This document shows positions 41,132 through 51,718 of a stretch of 64,000 bases of DNA, in pieces. The notes under the pieces were generated by a model that was not told where the DNA came from, did not search any database, and was given only the letters and a program-made list of their open reading frames with translations. The position numbers and the translations under genes were made by a program. Every line of letters starts with the position of its first letter. Within the stretch, counting starts at the first letter, position 1. Source of the stretch: Calycina herbarum (Eukaryota; Ascomycota; Leotiomycetes; Helotiales; Pezizellaceae); the NCBI GenBank assembly GCA_001414485.1, contig LLEY01000060.1, positions 248,001-312,000 on the forward strand, written 5' to 3'.

Positions 41132-43468
41132 TTATCTCTCCATATCAACTTCCGTCTCATCGCCCTCTTCCAAAAATCCGAGTCCGCTGTCGTACCGTCT
41201 TCTCTTCTTGCCACCCTTTCTTGCCAGAGCACCATCAAAGAACTGGCCTGGACGAATGACCTTGTGACCAGAAGTCGAATTATCGGCCTCGGCAGCGATA
41301 GGGCTACTTGAAGGTCCCTGAACTGAGATGTTTTCATTGAGATATCCTGTGCTCATCTCAATAGCACCGGCTATCTTATCATGGAGCGCTTGCATAAAAA
41401 GTGTGCCTCTCTTCTTTTCTCCTTCCACTTGTGCTTCAAGTTCCGAGTTCGATCTGCGGAGGGAGGCGATCGTGGAGTGGGCATTTTCAAGAGAAGAATT
41501 GATACGTTGTACTTCTTGTCGAAGCTCAGCAACACGAGCATCGCGGAGAGCAAGAGCTTCGCCATGCGATCTCTCCCGGTCTGAGGCAGAAGACTCCAGT
41601 TGTTCGATAGATTGATCCTTTTCCGCATTCGACATCTCGAGAGCCGTGATCTGGGCCTGCACTTGTAAGTGAGCTTCCATGACGGCCATAAGTCGACGTT
41701 CAAGTTCCTTTCTTATCATATCTTTCCCCTCGTCCATTGCTCGAGTAGTATCATGCCTCAACACCTCAGTTTGGAATTGCTCCTGCAATTCAGCAATTTC
41801 GGCTTCTAAACTTTGTTCCTTTCCATAACCATCTGCTTCCACCTTTTCAATCAACTTCTCCAAACCTGCGACCTCCTGTCGGTAACCTTCAAGCGCCGAT
41901 TGAAGTCTTTCGTTGCTAGTATCTGCTTGCTCTAATTCATCTTTCAAGTTGTTGATCTCATTGTTGGCGAGGTACAATTCTTTATTCAAGCTCTCTCCAA
42001 TATCGATCCGGGTACTGAGTTGCTGCCTCAGAGAGACTTCTTGCTCGTGATACTCATCAATTGTTTCATCGTTCCTTTTAGATTTCTTGACCAGAACTTT
42101 GATTCGAGAAACAAGCATGTCGAGTAATTTGTGGTTTTCGAAGCCTTCGGGAATCTCACCAGGGTTTAGATACTCAAGGTCTAGGCGTGCTTGTCGAAAT
42201 TGCCTTGCGATGATCTCCAATGTTTCCTCCGGTCCGGAAGACGGAAAGCCAAGATTATTAACTTCTTCGCCCAGGGCTGAGAATGCATTCTTGTTTTCGA
42301 TGGCTTGGGATTGAGATAGTGCAAGTTGGGTGAGAACACCGTCAAGAGCAGAATCTAGTGATGTGTCGTCATGGGATTCCGTGGCCGGCAGATATTCAGA
42401 AAGCTTCTGCTCCAGGCGGGAATGATGATCTTGGTTGAATTCGATAGTTGAGGTTAGTTTTGAAACTTCTGATTGGAGCGTCTCAAGTTGTTGCTTGAGT
42501 TGGTCCTTTTCGGAGTCGACAATGGGTAGGCTAGTTTGGATACCAGCACTCATTGATGCTGATCTGCTGGGCGTATTTGGAACCGTGGATGGCGGGGATG
42601 GGAAAGAAGTATTTAGGCGTGTCGGTGTCGTTACCATCTCATCATTATATGTGAACTCCAGATCGTAGTTCGTAATCATATTATCGTCATCGTCCTCGAA
42701 ATCGAAAGGATCCTTTGCCGCCATTGTCCAATTGGGATCATCGATTGTTGCATCATCATCCTCCTTGCTCTGCAGCTCGGCTCTCAGTTGTACAATAACT
42801 CTCTCAAGCTCTTGAATCTTGGTGGATTGACTTGAACTCGTGTTCAATGAGAGTCCGGATTCCCCCTCAATCTGGCTTACAATGTCCTGTTCATCACGCA
42901 TGCTTTGGACTTCCAGATCTTTAGCTGCCAGCTCCTCCCTCAACCTTTCCACCTCCAATTTCCGCCCTTTGGCTTCGTGTCTCTTGTCCCATTCAATTAG
43001 GTTGGTCTCCTCACTGAGCCTATTCCGTCTCAGTCTCCTTGTGACCCTTCCATCAAGTACCTGCCGCAATGGCGCGAATTGTAGTTCCCCGGATATCGGC
43101 GCGTCATATTGGGCCCGGTTGGACAGCAACAATTTGGCAGGAGTCGAGTGTCTTCGTTTGGAGGTAGGAGTGGGGAGTAGGGAGGTTCTTCGAATAAAAG
43201 GGGTAAGACCCGAGGAATTTGAATTGATTGGGGAAGGAATTGATGGTCCTGGGTCGGAAAAACGTACTCGTTTCTTCGTTCTTTTAGGCGTCGATGGCGG
43301 GGTTGATATGCCATATTGTTGTCGAGAAATCGTCGATGTTCGAAAATTAGCCCTCAATGGAGAACTTCCATTCGAAGAAGGGCCAGCGCTACTGCGTCGT
43401 TTTCTGCGAAGTGCTATGGGTTGTTCATCCTCCGAGGTGAGGATGGGTAGGTGCTCGAGGTCTGCCAT
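41132..43468 (-). CDS. Coiled-coil protein with basic ends, probably nuclear
   Basis: Intronless, 778 aa. The N-terminal 110 residues are basic and Ser/Pro-rich (ALRRKRRSSAGPSS, STPKRTKKRVRFSDPGPS), with many SP/TP sites suited to cyclin-dependent kinases. RRLRRNRLSEETNLIEWDKR begins the first coil (about 145-245). An acidic patch (FEDDDDNM) and a Ser/Thr/Pro linker follow. Long coiled coils occupy about 315-700 (QLKQQLETLQSEVSKL, KDELEQADTSNERLQSALEG, RELRQEV-type heptads). The C terminus has a bipartite basic cluster (RKGGKKRRRYDSG) and an acidic end. This layout suits a structural nuclear, spindle-pole or kinetochore-associated protein, but I cannot name the family. Confidence 0.85.
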   Translation of the reverse strand: MADLEHLPILTSEDEQPIALRRKRRSSAGPSSNGSSPLRANFRTSTISRQQYGISTPPSTPKRTKKRVRFSDPGPSIPSPINSNSSGLTPFIRRTSLLPTPTSKRRHSTPAKLLLSNRAQYDAPISGELQFAPLRQVLDGRVTRRLRRNRLSEETNLIEWDKRHEAKGRKLEVERLREELAAKDLEVQSMRDEQDIVSQIEGESGLSLNTSSSQSTKIQELERVIVQLRAELQSKEDDDATIDDPNWTMAAKDPFDFEDDDDNMITNYDLEFTYNDEMVTTPTRLNTSFPSPPSTVPNTPSRSASMSAGIQTSLPIVDSEKDQLKQQLETLQSEVSKLTSTIEFNQDHHSRLEQKLSEYLPATESHDDTSLDSALDGVLTQLALSQSQAIENKNAFSALGEEVNNLGFPSSGPEETLEIIARQFRQARLDLEYLNPGEIPEGFENHKLLDMLVSRIKVLVKKSKRNDETIDEYHEQEVSLRQQLSTRIDIGESLNKELYLANNEINNLKDELEQADTSNERLQSALEGYRQEVAGLEKLIEKVEADGYGKEQSLEAEIAELQEQFQTEVLRHDTTRAMDEGKDMIRKELERRLMAVMEAHLQVQAQITALEMSNAEKDQSIEQLESSASDRERSHGEALALRDARVAELRQEVQRINSSLENAHSTIASLRRSNSELEAQVEGEKKRGTLFMQALHDKIAGAIEMSTGYLNENISVQGPSSSPIAAEADNSTSGHKVIRPGQFFDGALARKGGKKRRRYDSGLGFLEEGDETEVDMER

Positions 43469-44720
43469 TTCGGACGCGGCTTTGGTGGGGTAATGTCAAC
43501 AAGGTTGGAAATTGCAACTTTGCAATTTGGAAGGAAAATAAATCTAAAAACCCCAGAATACTCGATGCAATTGATGAGGCATCAAGAAAATAAGCTGTGG
43601 AAGTTAGAACGCGGTTGTTGAAGCGACAAAAGTAGTGTAAACATGGATAGCTCGATGGTTTGTTTACTCTGCATCCCAAAATGGCTAGGCGACCACTACG
43701 GCGACCCGGGTTTCAGGGGCCATCCGCGAATTGCCACAGCGCGAGAAATCCATTGGTTCTCAACACGACAACATTGCGTCAATAGACGCGTTGAGTCACA
43801 CCTGTGGAGCAACAAAAAGAAGAGGTTGGGCTCAAGTGGGTTCGGTAACTTCTTCATGTCTAAGAAGTCTATTAAGAGCCCCCTCAATTTCGGAGGAAAC
43901 TCCTTGTGCCTTGACTAGTGTAGGCTCCTTTCGCCTGCCTAGAGTTCATCCTAGACTTGAGTATTTTCGAGGGGTTGGCAAGCGCTATAGTTTCGAAAGA
44001 CAGGGATTTTGCGCCTTATTTATTGGTTTAGTTCTGCACAGATCCCGAGTACCTGACATCATCCATCCCGTTGTCTGCTTAGTACGAATAGTCATTGTTT
44101 CCATCTTTTAGACTACAAGTCACATTCTACAAGTCACATTCAAGGCTTAGTTTAGATGTCAATTCAGTATAATTCTGGCTGGGAGATTTTGCCGACTTGT
44201 TGAAGCCAGACAGATTCACCGCCTACCTTGCTGCTTCGTTGTCCATTTTCTCTAAGCGAGGAAAAGGGGGAGGTGAGTATGTTCCTACAACCCAACATAA
44301 TCACTGTAGAATATGGGTAGTTATAAATTTGACTTGCTAAAAATTCCCAGCTTTGGTATGTTTGTTCGACATCAGAACAGAAGGATTAAGAATTCTAACA
44401 CATGAAATCATATCCAACGAAAAAGGTAAAGGTGTTTATTGCTATAATACGTCTTGACAATCTCACGAGACAGGCCTGTTTCAAGAAATAGACAAGCTAT
44501 ATTATCTGCTCAGGTACCTCCACAAAACATTCCTAAATCCACGCCACCAACAGGTACCCACTCTTATCCCCTCAACGCACTTTTCGAATCAGCAGTATTC
44601 TGGCGCTTCATTCTTTGTTGATCTTACATAGTGTTTCCGGTGGTAGATGTTTAGCTCTTGAAAATATAACGGAATATTCCTCAAAAATTGAAGTTTGCCG
44701 GTGCCCATGACTGAGGTGAT
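43469..44720. other. Intergenic
   Basis: No supported gene. Overlapping short frames at 43643-44111 lack features. A duplicated 14-mer (CTACAAGTCACATT) occurs at about 44113-44142. Confidence 0.45.
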
Positions 44721-46318
44721 CTATCGAAAACGGGAAGGACATTCACCTGTAAAATGGTCACTACTCGCACACAATTTGCAAGTTGCTGAACGAGCTGAAG
44801 TTCCAGAAGTAACAGACTGTTTTTGTTTTCCGTTTTGGCGTACAGGAGTTGTTTGGCTATTGCCCTGATTTGTTGAATCCGAAGCCTTCATGATCGTGTC
44901 CGCTTCCCGAAAATCAATATTATTCCAGCCATCTCCTGCACTACTGGATTTGTTGGGGCAGTCGAATGAAGAATGATTTTTTATATTACATGTCGCACAT
45001 GTAATCTCGTAAATCAAAGTCTTCATGAAATTTCCAGCGCCTTGCTTACACAGTGGGCAAATTTTTCCATTCGAGTGGTTTGTTGGCATCGGCACTTTTG
45101 AGTTCTTCGGCTGCATGTATGCGATTCTGTTCCAGAAATCACCTTTTCTTGTGGCGGAGTTGGTGCAGTTGAATGGAAGATGACCTGTTTGATTACATTT
45201 CCCACAAAAGTAAAGAAGACGTAAAGATTGTAGAAAATTTCTGGTGGCGGAATCGTGGCTAATTTGTTGACATAGTAGACAGACTTGTGACTGAGGGCTG
45301 GTGGTGACGACCTTTTTCTTGGGGATGGTCTGCATCTCTGGTGGATCATACCAGTCAGACTTGACTGTTCTCGAATCCGGATCCTGTTGTGCGTTGTACT
45401 CAGTTAGAGTCCAACCACCCTGCCCACAATCTTTACAATGACTTCCAAGATTTAATTTCCAAGTTGGAGGTAATTGTTGTATGACTTGGAGAGCTTTTGT
45501 GCATGTTGCGCATGGTTTCTTTGTAGTCGGCGCAAGGGCGACTCCATAGAGTAGTTGTCCCAACGTTCCATTATTACTGATTCCGCCGGTCCCTTTAGGC
45601 TCTTTGTTTTCTGATGCATAACTAACGCTCTTCTTTGGCGTGTTCATTTCATTTCTGATAGTCTTCTTAATTGCATCTGTAATAGTCGGAAGAACCAAGT
45701 GCTCCAAAGCCGCGGAAGATTCTTGCATTTCGATGCCCTAGAAGATGGGCGAGTTAGTATTTGCCTATCAAAAAATGTCTCGGGATTCGGCACAGGATAA
45801 ATGCTAGGGTTTAGGAATGATTTAGGAGTAATTCAGGAGCGATTGAAGAGAAAGGAAATGGGAGAACGGTGTCCCCGTTACCTACAAATAACTCTAATAC
45901 GTCGTCTACTTCTTTTGGGGTACCATACTGGTATGTTTCGTCTGGCGAGGGGTGTTCATTGCGGCTGGTAATAATGTTGATTTGAGTGCGTGTGGCGCGG
46001 TCGATACGATTTGCAAGAGGACTTTTGGAGTCAATAAGATCCTTTAATGTATAGGCAGTAAATACCCCTCTTGGATGCATGGCTAAAGGAGCTTCGATGA
46101 TTGTTTCTGTGAAATAGGGTTGTTGGTGCGAGATGTATCGGTATATCTGTCAAGAAAGACGGAAGTTGATGAAGTCCACTTGTGTTCTGTTGAATTTCTG
46201 TGTCTGGACCCCATGGGTATTTATGCATGAAGTTCTGGGAGGCTATGACTGATAATTTCCAACTTCTGCTGGACTTTTTCTTCTTCACCAGAGTCTTGAT
46301 AGATTGTTTCAAAAACAT
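44721..46318 (-). CDS. Multi zinc-knuckle protein of unknown function
   Basis: At least three exons on the minus strand. Exon 1 starts at the ATG at 46318 (MFLKQSIKTLVKKKKSSRSWKL). The next part is best read as ...IYRYISHQQPYFTETIIEAP... leading into MHPRGVFTAYTLKDLID...; the join between these two near 46140 is not resolved. The exon ends ...EVDDVLELF at 45886 and is followed by a 148-nt intron and GIEMQESSAALEHL. The main exon (44721-45737) carries repeated zinc modules of paired CxxC plus CxxCx4Hx4C: CATC...CKDC, CLLC...CGKCNQTGHLPFNC, CPLC...CATCNIKNHSSFDC and a last CKLCASSDHFTGEC. Zinc knuckles commonly bind single-stranded nucleic acid, so RNA binding is likely but inferred. The intron at 45738-45885 is a repeat shared with the gene at 11.6-13.6 kb. 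Confidence 0.65.
45738..45885 (-). repeat. Introner-like element, copy 2 (whole intron)
   Basis: A 148-nt phase-0 intron, donor GTAGGT, acceptor TCTTCTAG, with branch-like TACTAAC. The first 27 bases after the splice site match the intron at 12300-12423 with one difference (GTAGGTAACGGGGACACCGT...). Similarity continues through CCTTTCTCTT, ACCCTAGCAT, TATCCT and GAGACATTTTTT to the shared acceptor. It is longer by a partial duplication of a CTCCTGAATTACTCCTAAAT-type unit. Confidence 0.85.
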
Positions 46319-46671
46319 TTCCCAACCTTCATGGGATGTGGTAACTTAACTTCACTAGTTAGATGAGACAACCATGAGAATAGTTAGGTCAGTGAATCTG
46401 ACTTTGAGCACAAGATAATTTTCATTGAAATAGTAAAGTTCAACCAATCCCAGCCACCTCCTTGATCGAATTCACAAATTCACAAGAAGGATGGACGTGT
46501 CAGAGCCTCCAGACCCCACAAAAGACTTTCTGAATTCCACCTACCTCAACATCTTTAGAAAAGAATTTATTCCGTCCTTCTTTGCCTACTAGTTCCCCTC
46601 GTTCTCTACAAAAACGAATCCACAACCTCAATTCTCCCAAACCACGACAATCCAACCCCTTTACTTTCAAA

Positions 46672-47184
46672 ATGCATCAAGAACTCCTCCTCTGCGCTTA
46701 CCGCCTCCAAGCCCTCATCACCCAAAAACACTACAGAGCGCGCCAGATCGATGTCTCAAGCCGAAAACTCATCTCTCTCATCACAGAACTTCATCCTGAG
46801 CCACTACTCCCCAACCCCCTTCCAGTATCCAAAGAAGACATCGATCAAGACCTCGAGTTCCTCGCTACCGAAGTTTTTAAGTCCCGAGAAATCTCTCTCG
46901 ACACCGAAAAGTTTAAGAATGAAATTAGAGAGGAGGTTCGGGGGGTTGTTAGGGAGGAAGTAAAGGATGTTGTTAGGGAGGAGATTCGAGGGGAGTTTCG
47001 TGGGGCTGTCAGAGAAGAGATGCGGGAAATGAACGATAAGAGAGGAAAGGAGGAAATAGAGAGGGATGTTAGGAAGAGGGAAGAGGATAGTGAGAGAGGT
47101 CTTATTGAATCTGCTATTCGGGGGTATCAACGCACAATGATGACTACTAATTGGGGTTCACCTACGGCACGTACGAGATGGTAG
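46672..47184 (+). CDS. Helical protein with tandem REEV/REEI repeats, unknown
   Basis: A 170-aa frame from the ATG at 46672 (MHQELLLCAYRLQALITQKH), preceded by CAAA, a good fungal start context. The first 90 residues are helix-rich. Residues about 85-130 are an amphipathic repeat (IREEVRGVVREEV, KDVVREEIRGEFRGAVREEM), with Arg-Glu-Glu every 8-11 residues, followed by a charged KEEIERDVRKREEDSER coil. No intron, signal peptide or known domain. Strong charge periodicity suggests a long single helix or coiled coil. Confidence 0.6.
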   Translation: MHQELLLCAYRLQALITQKHYRARQIDVSSRKLISLITELHPEPLLPNPLPVSKEDIDQDLEFLATEVFKSREISLDTEKFKNEIREEVRGVVREEVKDVVREEIRGEFRGAVREEMREMNDKRGKEEIERDVRKREEDSERGLIESAIRGYQRTMMTTNWGSPTARTRW

Positions 47185-47587
47185 AGGAGTATTGGGAGCT
47201 GATAATTGTCACTTTAAGTGAAATCTGGGCATAAATTGAGAGTAACCAGGCCGGCTAAGCAAAGATTTGGGAACTCGGGGGAGGTTTCTACTTGCCGGGA
47301 ATCTTGAGAGCGAGTAGCTTGGTAATAGTTATAGAACACAATAATACTAGCATTCCACTCTGCAGGTATCGAAATAGGAGCCGTGAATGGGTTCAAAGAT
47401 CAAATGAGCAGTAATATTGTCATCATATGTGACATTCCAAATATGTACTTCAATATAAACATTAGAAAATAAACTCATAATCTCGTACTTTGGTATCCAT
47501 ATCCATAATCCCTCCCGATTTTTTGTTCCACCAGAAAGCCGTAGTCCTACATACCAAAACAGCGAAATCCAAGGCCGATAAAGTCAT

Positions 47588-48983
47588 TTACAGATACGCA
47601 GCCTCAATCAAAAAGCCAACAGTGAACTTGGCGTGACGAAGTATGGTGGTAAAGCTGATAGTAGCATATGTCTATAAAAATTAGCACTGTACTCTTTCCT
47701 CCAAGGAATAGTTACTTACATCGCTAGAACTGTGGATGTATGGGCTGGAAGTATCAATTGGCTCGTCACAAACATAAGCAGCAGCTAAATTCCAGTCAGC
47801 CAACCCGTCACTCAACCTTCCCCCGCAAGGAATATTTAAACTTACGGAATCCATTGGCGTAAGCAGAAGCGTGATCCGAGCACCCGTAACCACAAACATC
47901 AGTAGTGTAAGTCAAACCAGTGTACTGAGTGACAATTTTTCGCACGTAAGAGACCAATCCACTGTCACTGTAATCAGTGTAAACAGAAACCTTGCCACTT
48001 GGACTGTATCCGGCCATATCTTGCGCGACCATGGCGAGCACTGTTTTTCCAGCCGAGGCGTAATTGGCGAAGACTGCTGCAGAGCCAAGTAATCCACCCT
48101 CCTCACCGGCGTAGAAGTGGAATTCAATTGTGTTCTTTGGTGCAAACTTGGCGGCAGCAATCACACGGAGAGCCTCCATTTGAACAACAACTCCGGAACC
48201 GTTGTCGTCTGCTCCTGGTCCTCTTGCAGTGGAACTTCCTCCAGTAGAATCGTAATGAGCTCCAACAATGACTGGAGAATAAATTAATAACCTTGTTCAC
48301 GAATACTAAACCCTTCTGTTTTCTTTACTTACTCAAGTTGCTACTGGTTCCTGGAATCTTGACAATGATACTAGGTTGCGCAAAGGAGTGGGTGAAGGAA
48401 GTAAAAGTGATAAGTGGGTTGGTTGCAGCAATACTTTTGACTTCAGCGAGTAGCCATGTCCCAGCCTGTGTACCGTAGGTGGAGCGATAGTACCGGTTGT
48501 AAAAGCTGGCTTAAATTAGCATCTTCGATGAAGATAACTTTTATAGAGTAACTTACTTGGTGAGAGTTGTAAGCCAACTTTGTGGGCCAGCAGTGGTAAG
48601 AGAAGCAATCAACGCATTGGCCTCGGTTTGATGGGTAAGTGTTGTTGGGTATGTAACTGCACGGGCTTGAATGGCAGGTACTTCTTCAACTGTAGAAAGC
48701 TTTGCTAATGTAGTTGCATTCTAATCTTCGATTAGCATATGAGGCATACGAATGAAGTCACGGATTTTCATACAGTGATGTCAGTAATATCAATGAATCC
48801 AATGTTCTTGGAAACATAATCCACGATCTTTTGTTCTTCAGTGACCCAAACTCCCGGGTCAGCCTCAGAAGTCTTGATGAGGCGCAAATCCCCGTCGATG
48901 TTGAACGGCTTGGTTGAAGGTGGTAGAGCCACAACCAATGAAGATGAGGCGATCAAGACTGAAAAAACTGAGGTGAAATGCAT
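47588..48983 (-). CDS. Secreted M28-family aminopeptidase (leucine aminopeptidase-like)
   Basis: Zinc exopeptidase predicted to release N-terminal residues from peptides outside the cell. Six exons, complement(join(47588..47671,47720..47784,47846..48271,48333..48505,48557..48720,48774..48983)), 373 aa with every junction in phase. Signal peptide MHFTSVFSVLIASSSLVVALP, then a propeptide. The catalytic core shows IVGAHYDSTGG (metal His about 188), GADDNGSG (bridging Asp), FYAGEEGGLLGS (general base and metal Glu), AQDMAGYS (metal Asp) and IHSSSDTYATI (near the last metal His-type position). CGYGC gives the conserved disulphide. The C terminus KFTVGFLIEAAYL is typical of fungal LAP1-type enzymes. 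Introns are 47-61 nt. It lies next to other secreted enzymes only loosely. Confidence 0.93.
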
Positions 48984-50097
48984 GATGAAAGAATTGAATC
49001 GATTAATAGACTTTAAATTCCTTATGATCTGCCAAAACTGTCGGATGCCCTTCTATTTAATCAAATGAGCCTGCGGCCACCACCGATCCAAGGATTCTTA
49101 GCCATGTAAATCTTCTGGAAGAAAGCCAATTACACCTTGCAATCGGAGATGGTCAAATGCTAAGAAACTAATGCCTCGGTACCTTCCTCAAAGCTGCCTC
49201 TTCCCGTGGTGGAGGTATCATTGTGAGCTTCTTCATTGGGAACCATGCAAGATGGCGAAGAAATCCGATTTAAATGACTTGCAGCAGAGCATCGTCGTTC
49301 TCAGGGGGGAGGATCGAAGCTTCTCTTGGGTCCTGCCAAATGTCGCCTTGGTGTGTCCATGATTGAGGCTCACAGCGAATCATTCATGGCTAAAAGTGCC
49401 AAGTACATGAATGCCGAGAATGCCAAGTGAGCCAAGGCGAGAAACTGGCTGATGTCCTGGTTTTCTCTTATCTTGGCTTGATAGGGAAAATAATCCTCGT
49501 TGCCACAGCACATCACGATAAGAATCAGTAAATGGGTATTTGAAGGCCGTTTGTAATTCGTTGACCAATGTTTTTATGAAAACCTTAAATAGGCGCGAGC
49601 CGTACCTAAAGTACTTCGAAGTATCAAAAACTTAAAACGTTCATCAAGACAATAAAAGTCATTGCTCGCATAATTCGCAAAATGAAAACAAAATGAGGTG
49701 CAAAAGGTCTCCGCAAGTCCTCTGAATTTGAGGTGGGTGCACTTGCTGCAGTGTTTTTCGGGATCGTAGGTTACAAGTGTCTCGAAACACCATGATTTGA
49801 AGCATACCAAAAACGAATCTATGTACGGTACAAGAGATGTTCAGCACTGCAAGCACCACTTGGTAGTACGTCCGAACGAAAAAGAGAGGGAAAAACAGGG
49901 TTCAAAAGGAATGGAATGGCAACCATCATGAGCAAAGTCGTGATAATACATCTGCAAATGGTTGGGCAGCTGTGTGAGGTACACGCGTCCATGAGTTGCC
50001 TGCAGAAGGATAAAGACAATTGATGCAGCAACAGTTGCTTGGCTGCATATCAATGAAGCTTCGAACTGTAGCAAAGCCCATGTGGTGTGTAGCACAA
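48984..50097. other. Intergenic
   Basis: No supported gene. Short frames at 49171-49362 (plus) and 49574-50149 (minus, overlapping) lack features. The first part is the promoter of the minus-strand aminopeptidase gene. Confidence 0.45.
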
Positions 50098-50386
50098 AAG
50101 GGCTAATATGTATTGAGTGCCACGGCGGGGTCGGCCTCAGGCTGCTCACACACCAAATTTACTACTGTAAAATGTAGTGCTCACAAAATCCACGATTCTA
50201 AGGTATTATACAACGGAGAGCTTTTATATTCTTCACAGATTATTAACTTGCCATTTCTCCTTCGCATCAAGTTGTTTTAGTCTTATTTGGACATGTGGCT
50301 AACTTATATATTTATAAAAAGTAGTGAGATTTCGTTAAAAAAGAGTACTGCGCTTGGTCCGTGGCACTCAATACATATTAGCCCTT
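50098..50386. mobile_element. Non-autonomous TIR element (family A)
   Basis: Perfect 28-bp terminal inverted repeats at 50098-50125 (AAGGGCTAATATGTATTGAG...) and 50359-50386 (its exact complement), with 233 bp between and no coding capacity. The repeat ends match the arms of the 9289-9371 foldback. No clear target duplication is seen. The transposase family is not evident. Confidence 0.8.
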
Positions 50387-50673
50387 GCAGTAGTGTTGTG
50401 TGGCGAGAAGAAAACGAGGGGCTGGAAATGAGATGGAATTCTGCTACGGCGGCGTCAGGAAACCATCTGTGCAGAACGCGGTCACGTTTTCCTCTCCCGT
50501 GCTTTCCTCGGTTCGGCGTTAAAGCCTTGCCCATTCGGGAATCCTTCCATTCCAGCTTCAATATCTTCAAACAAATATAAAAACGACAGTCTCGAAGACT
50601 TCCCGGGCAACTGTTATCAAATCAAGATCCGATATTTACAAGTCCTTAGCAATTCGTGGATCCATCCGCCGTC

Positions 50674-51718
50674 ATGACCGTCGCCAAGGTGTTGGTGCCC
50701 ATGGCTGACTGTGGCCATGACCCAACTGGTATATCAATCCCAGTTGTCGAATATATGATCAAATAACTAACACTAAGACTTCTCAGAGACAGCAGTACCA
50801 TTCATGGCTTTCAAGAAGGCTGGCTTCGAGGTTCAATTTGCAACTGAGAATGGCAAGACACCCGAATGTGATAAGAAGATGTTGGAAGGCATCACCCAAA
50901 AGCTTCTGGTGAGAGTTTCGATTTTTCGTATTATATTCCCTTGCTTGAACCAAGGTTATGTACTTTCGTATTCCTTCATGGGCCTTTGACTTGTTAGCAT
51001 GCTTTTGCTCATTGCTCACGATGAACTTACAGGGAGCAAGTAAACCAGCAGTACAAGCCTACAAACAAATGGCAACCACACCCGAATTTCAAAATCCTCT
51101 ATCTTGGTCATCCCCAGACTTCTCTTTGGATTCATACAATCTCATATTCTTGCCTGGTGGCCATGAGAAGAGTGTTCGTCAACTCATCGACTCTCCAATC
51201 ATCCACAAACATCTCGCAACCTATTTCCCCGCAACTCAAAAGCCAAGCACTAAGTCGGTTGCCGCTGTATGCCATGGAGTTATGGTTCTGTCGGAGACTG
51301 AAGGTGCAGATGGAAAAAGCATCATTCATGAGTGTGTCACCACTGCACTGCCGACAAGATTCGAACAAATTGCCTTTTGGGGAACTCGCGCTTTCCTTGG
51401 GGATTATTATAAGACGTATGGTGCTGGAAGTGACAATGTTGAAGAGTCGGTAAGTATGAGGGACGTCGGGGGTGCTTATATGTTCTCTGACTGTGGTTCC
51501 AGGTTCGAAAGCGTCTCGATAATCCTGAAAAGCAATTCAAGGCCAATCTTGGCATGAGTCCGTAAGTAATGTTACGGTCAGTATGAAGACAATGTACTAA
51601 ACAGTTTAGGTTTGTGGTTCAAGACGAGAAATACAATTACCTCAGTGGGAGATTTCCAGTAGATGCAACAACGCTAGCGGAGAAAGCAATTGCTTTGGTG
51701 GAAAGCACTTTATCGTAA
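50674..51718 (+). CDS. DJ-1/PfpI-family protein (class I glutamine-amidotransferase-like)
   Basis: Five exons, join(50674..50728,50787..50908,51033..51449,51503..51561,51610..51718), 253 aa. Starts MTVAKVLVPMADCGHDPTE. DJ-1-superfamily features are FKKAGFEVQFAT (second strand and helix), YNLIFLPGGHEKSVRQ, and the nucleophile elbow SVAAVCHGVMVLSE with Cys139. PGGH and the catalytic-type Cys-His fit the PfpI/ThiJ group of cytosolic proteins with glyoxalase-like, chaperone or hydratase activities. The actual reaction is not predictable. The end reads VVQDEKYNYLSGRFPVDATT then LAEKAIALVESTLS. Introns 48-124 nt; the 124-nt one (50909-51032) is the longest. Confidence 0.88.

Noticed and set aside
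42840..43493. 217-codon frame antisense to the coiled-coil gene
   Set aside because: Shadow of the minus-strand gene, no features of its own.
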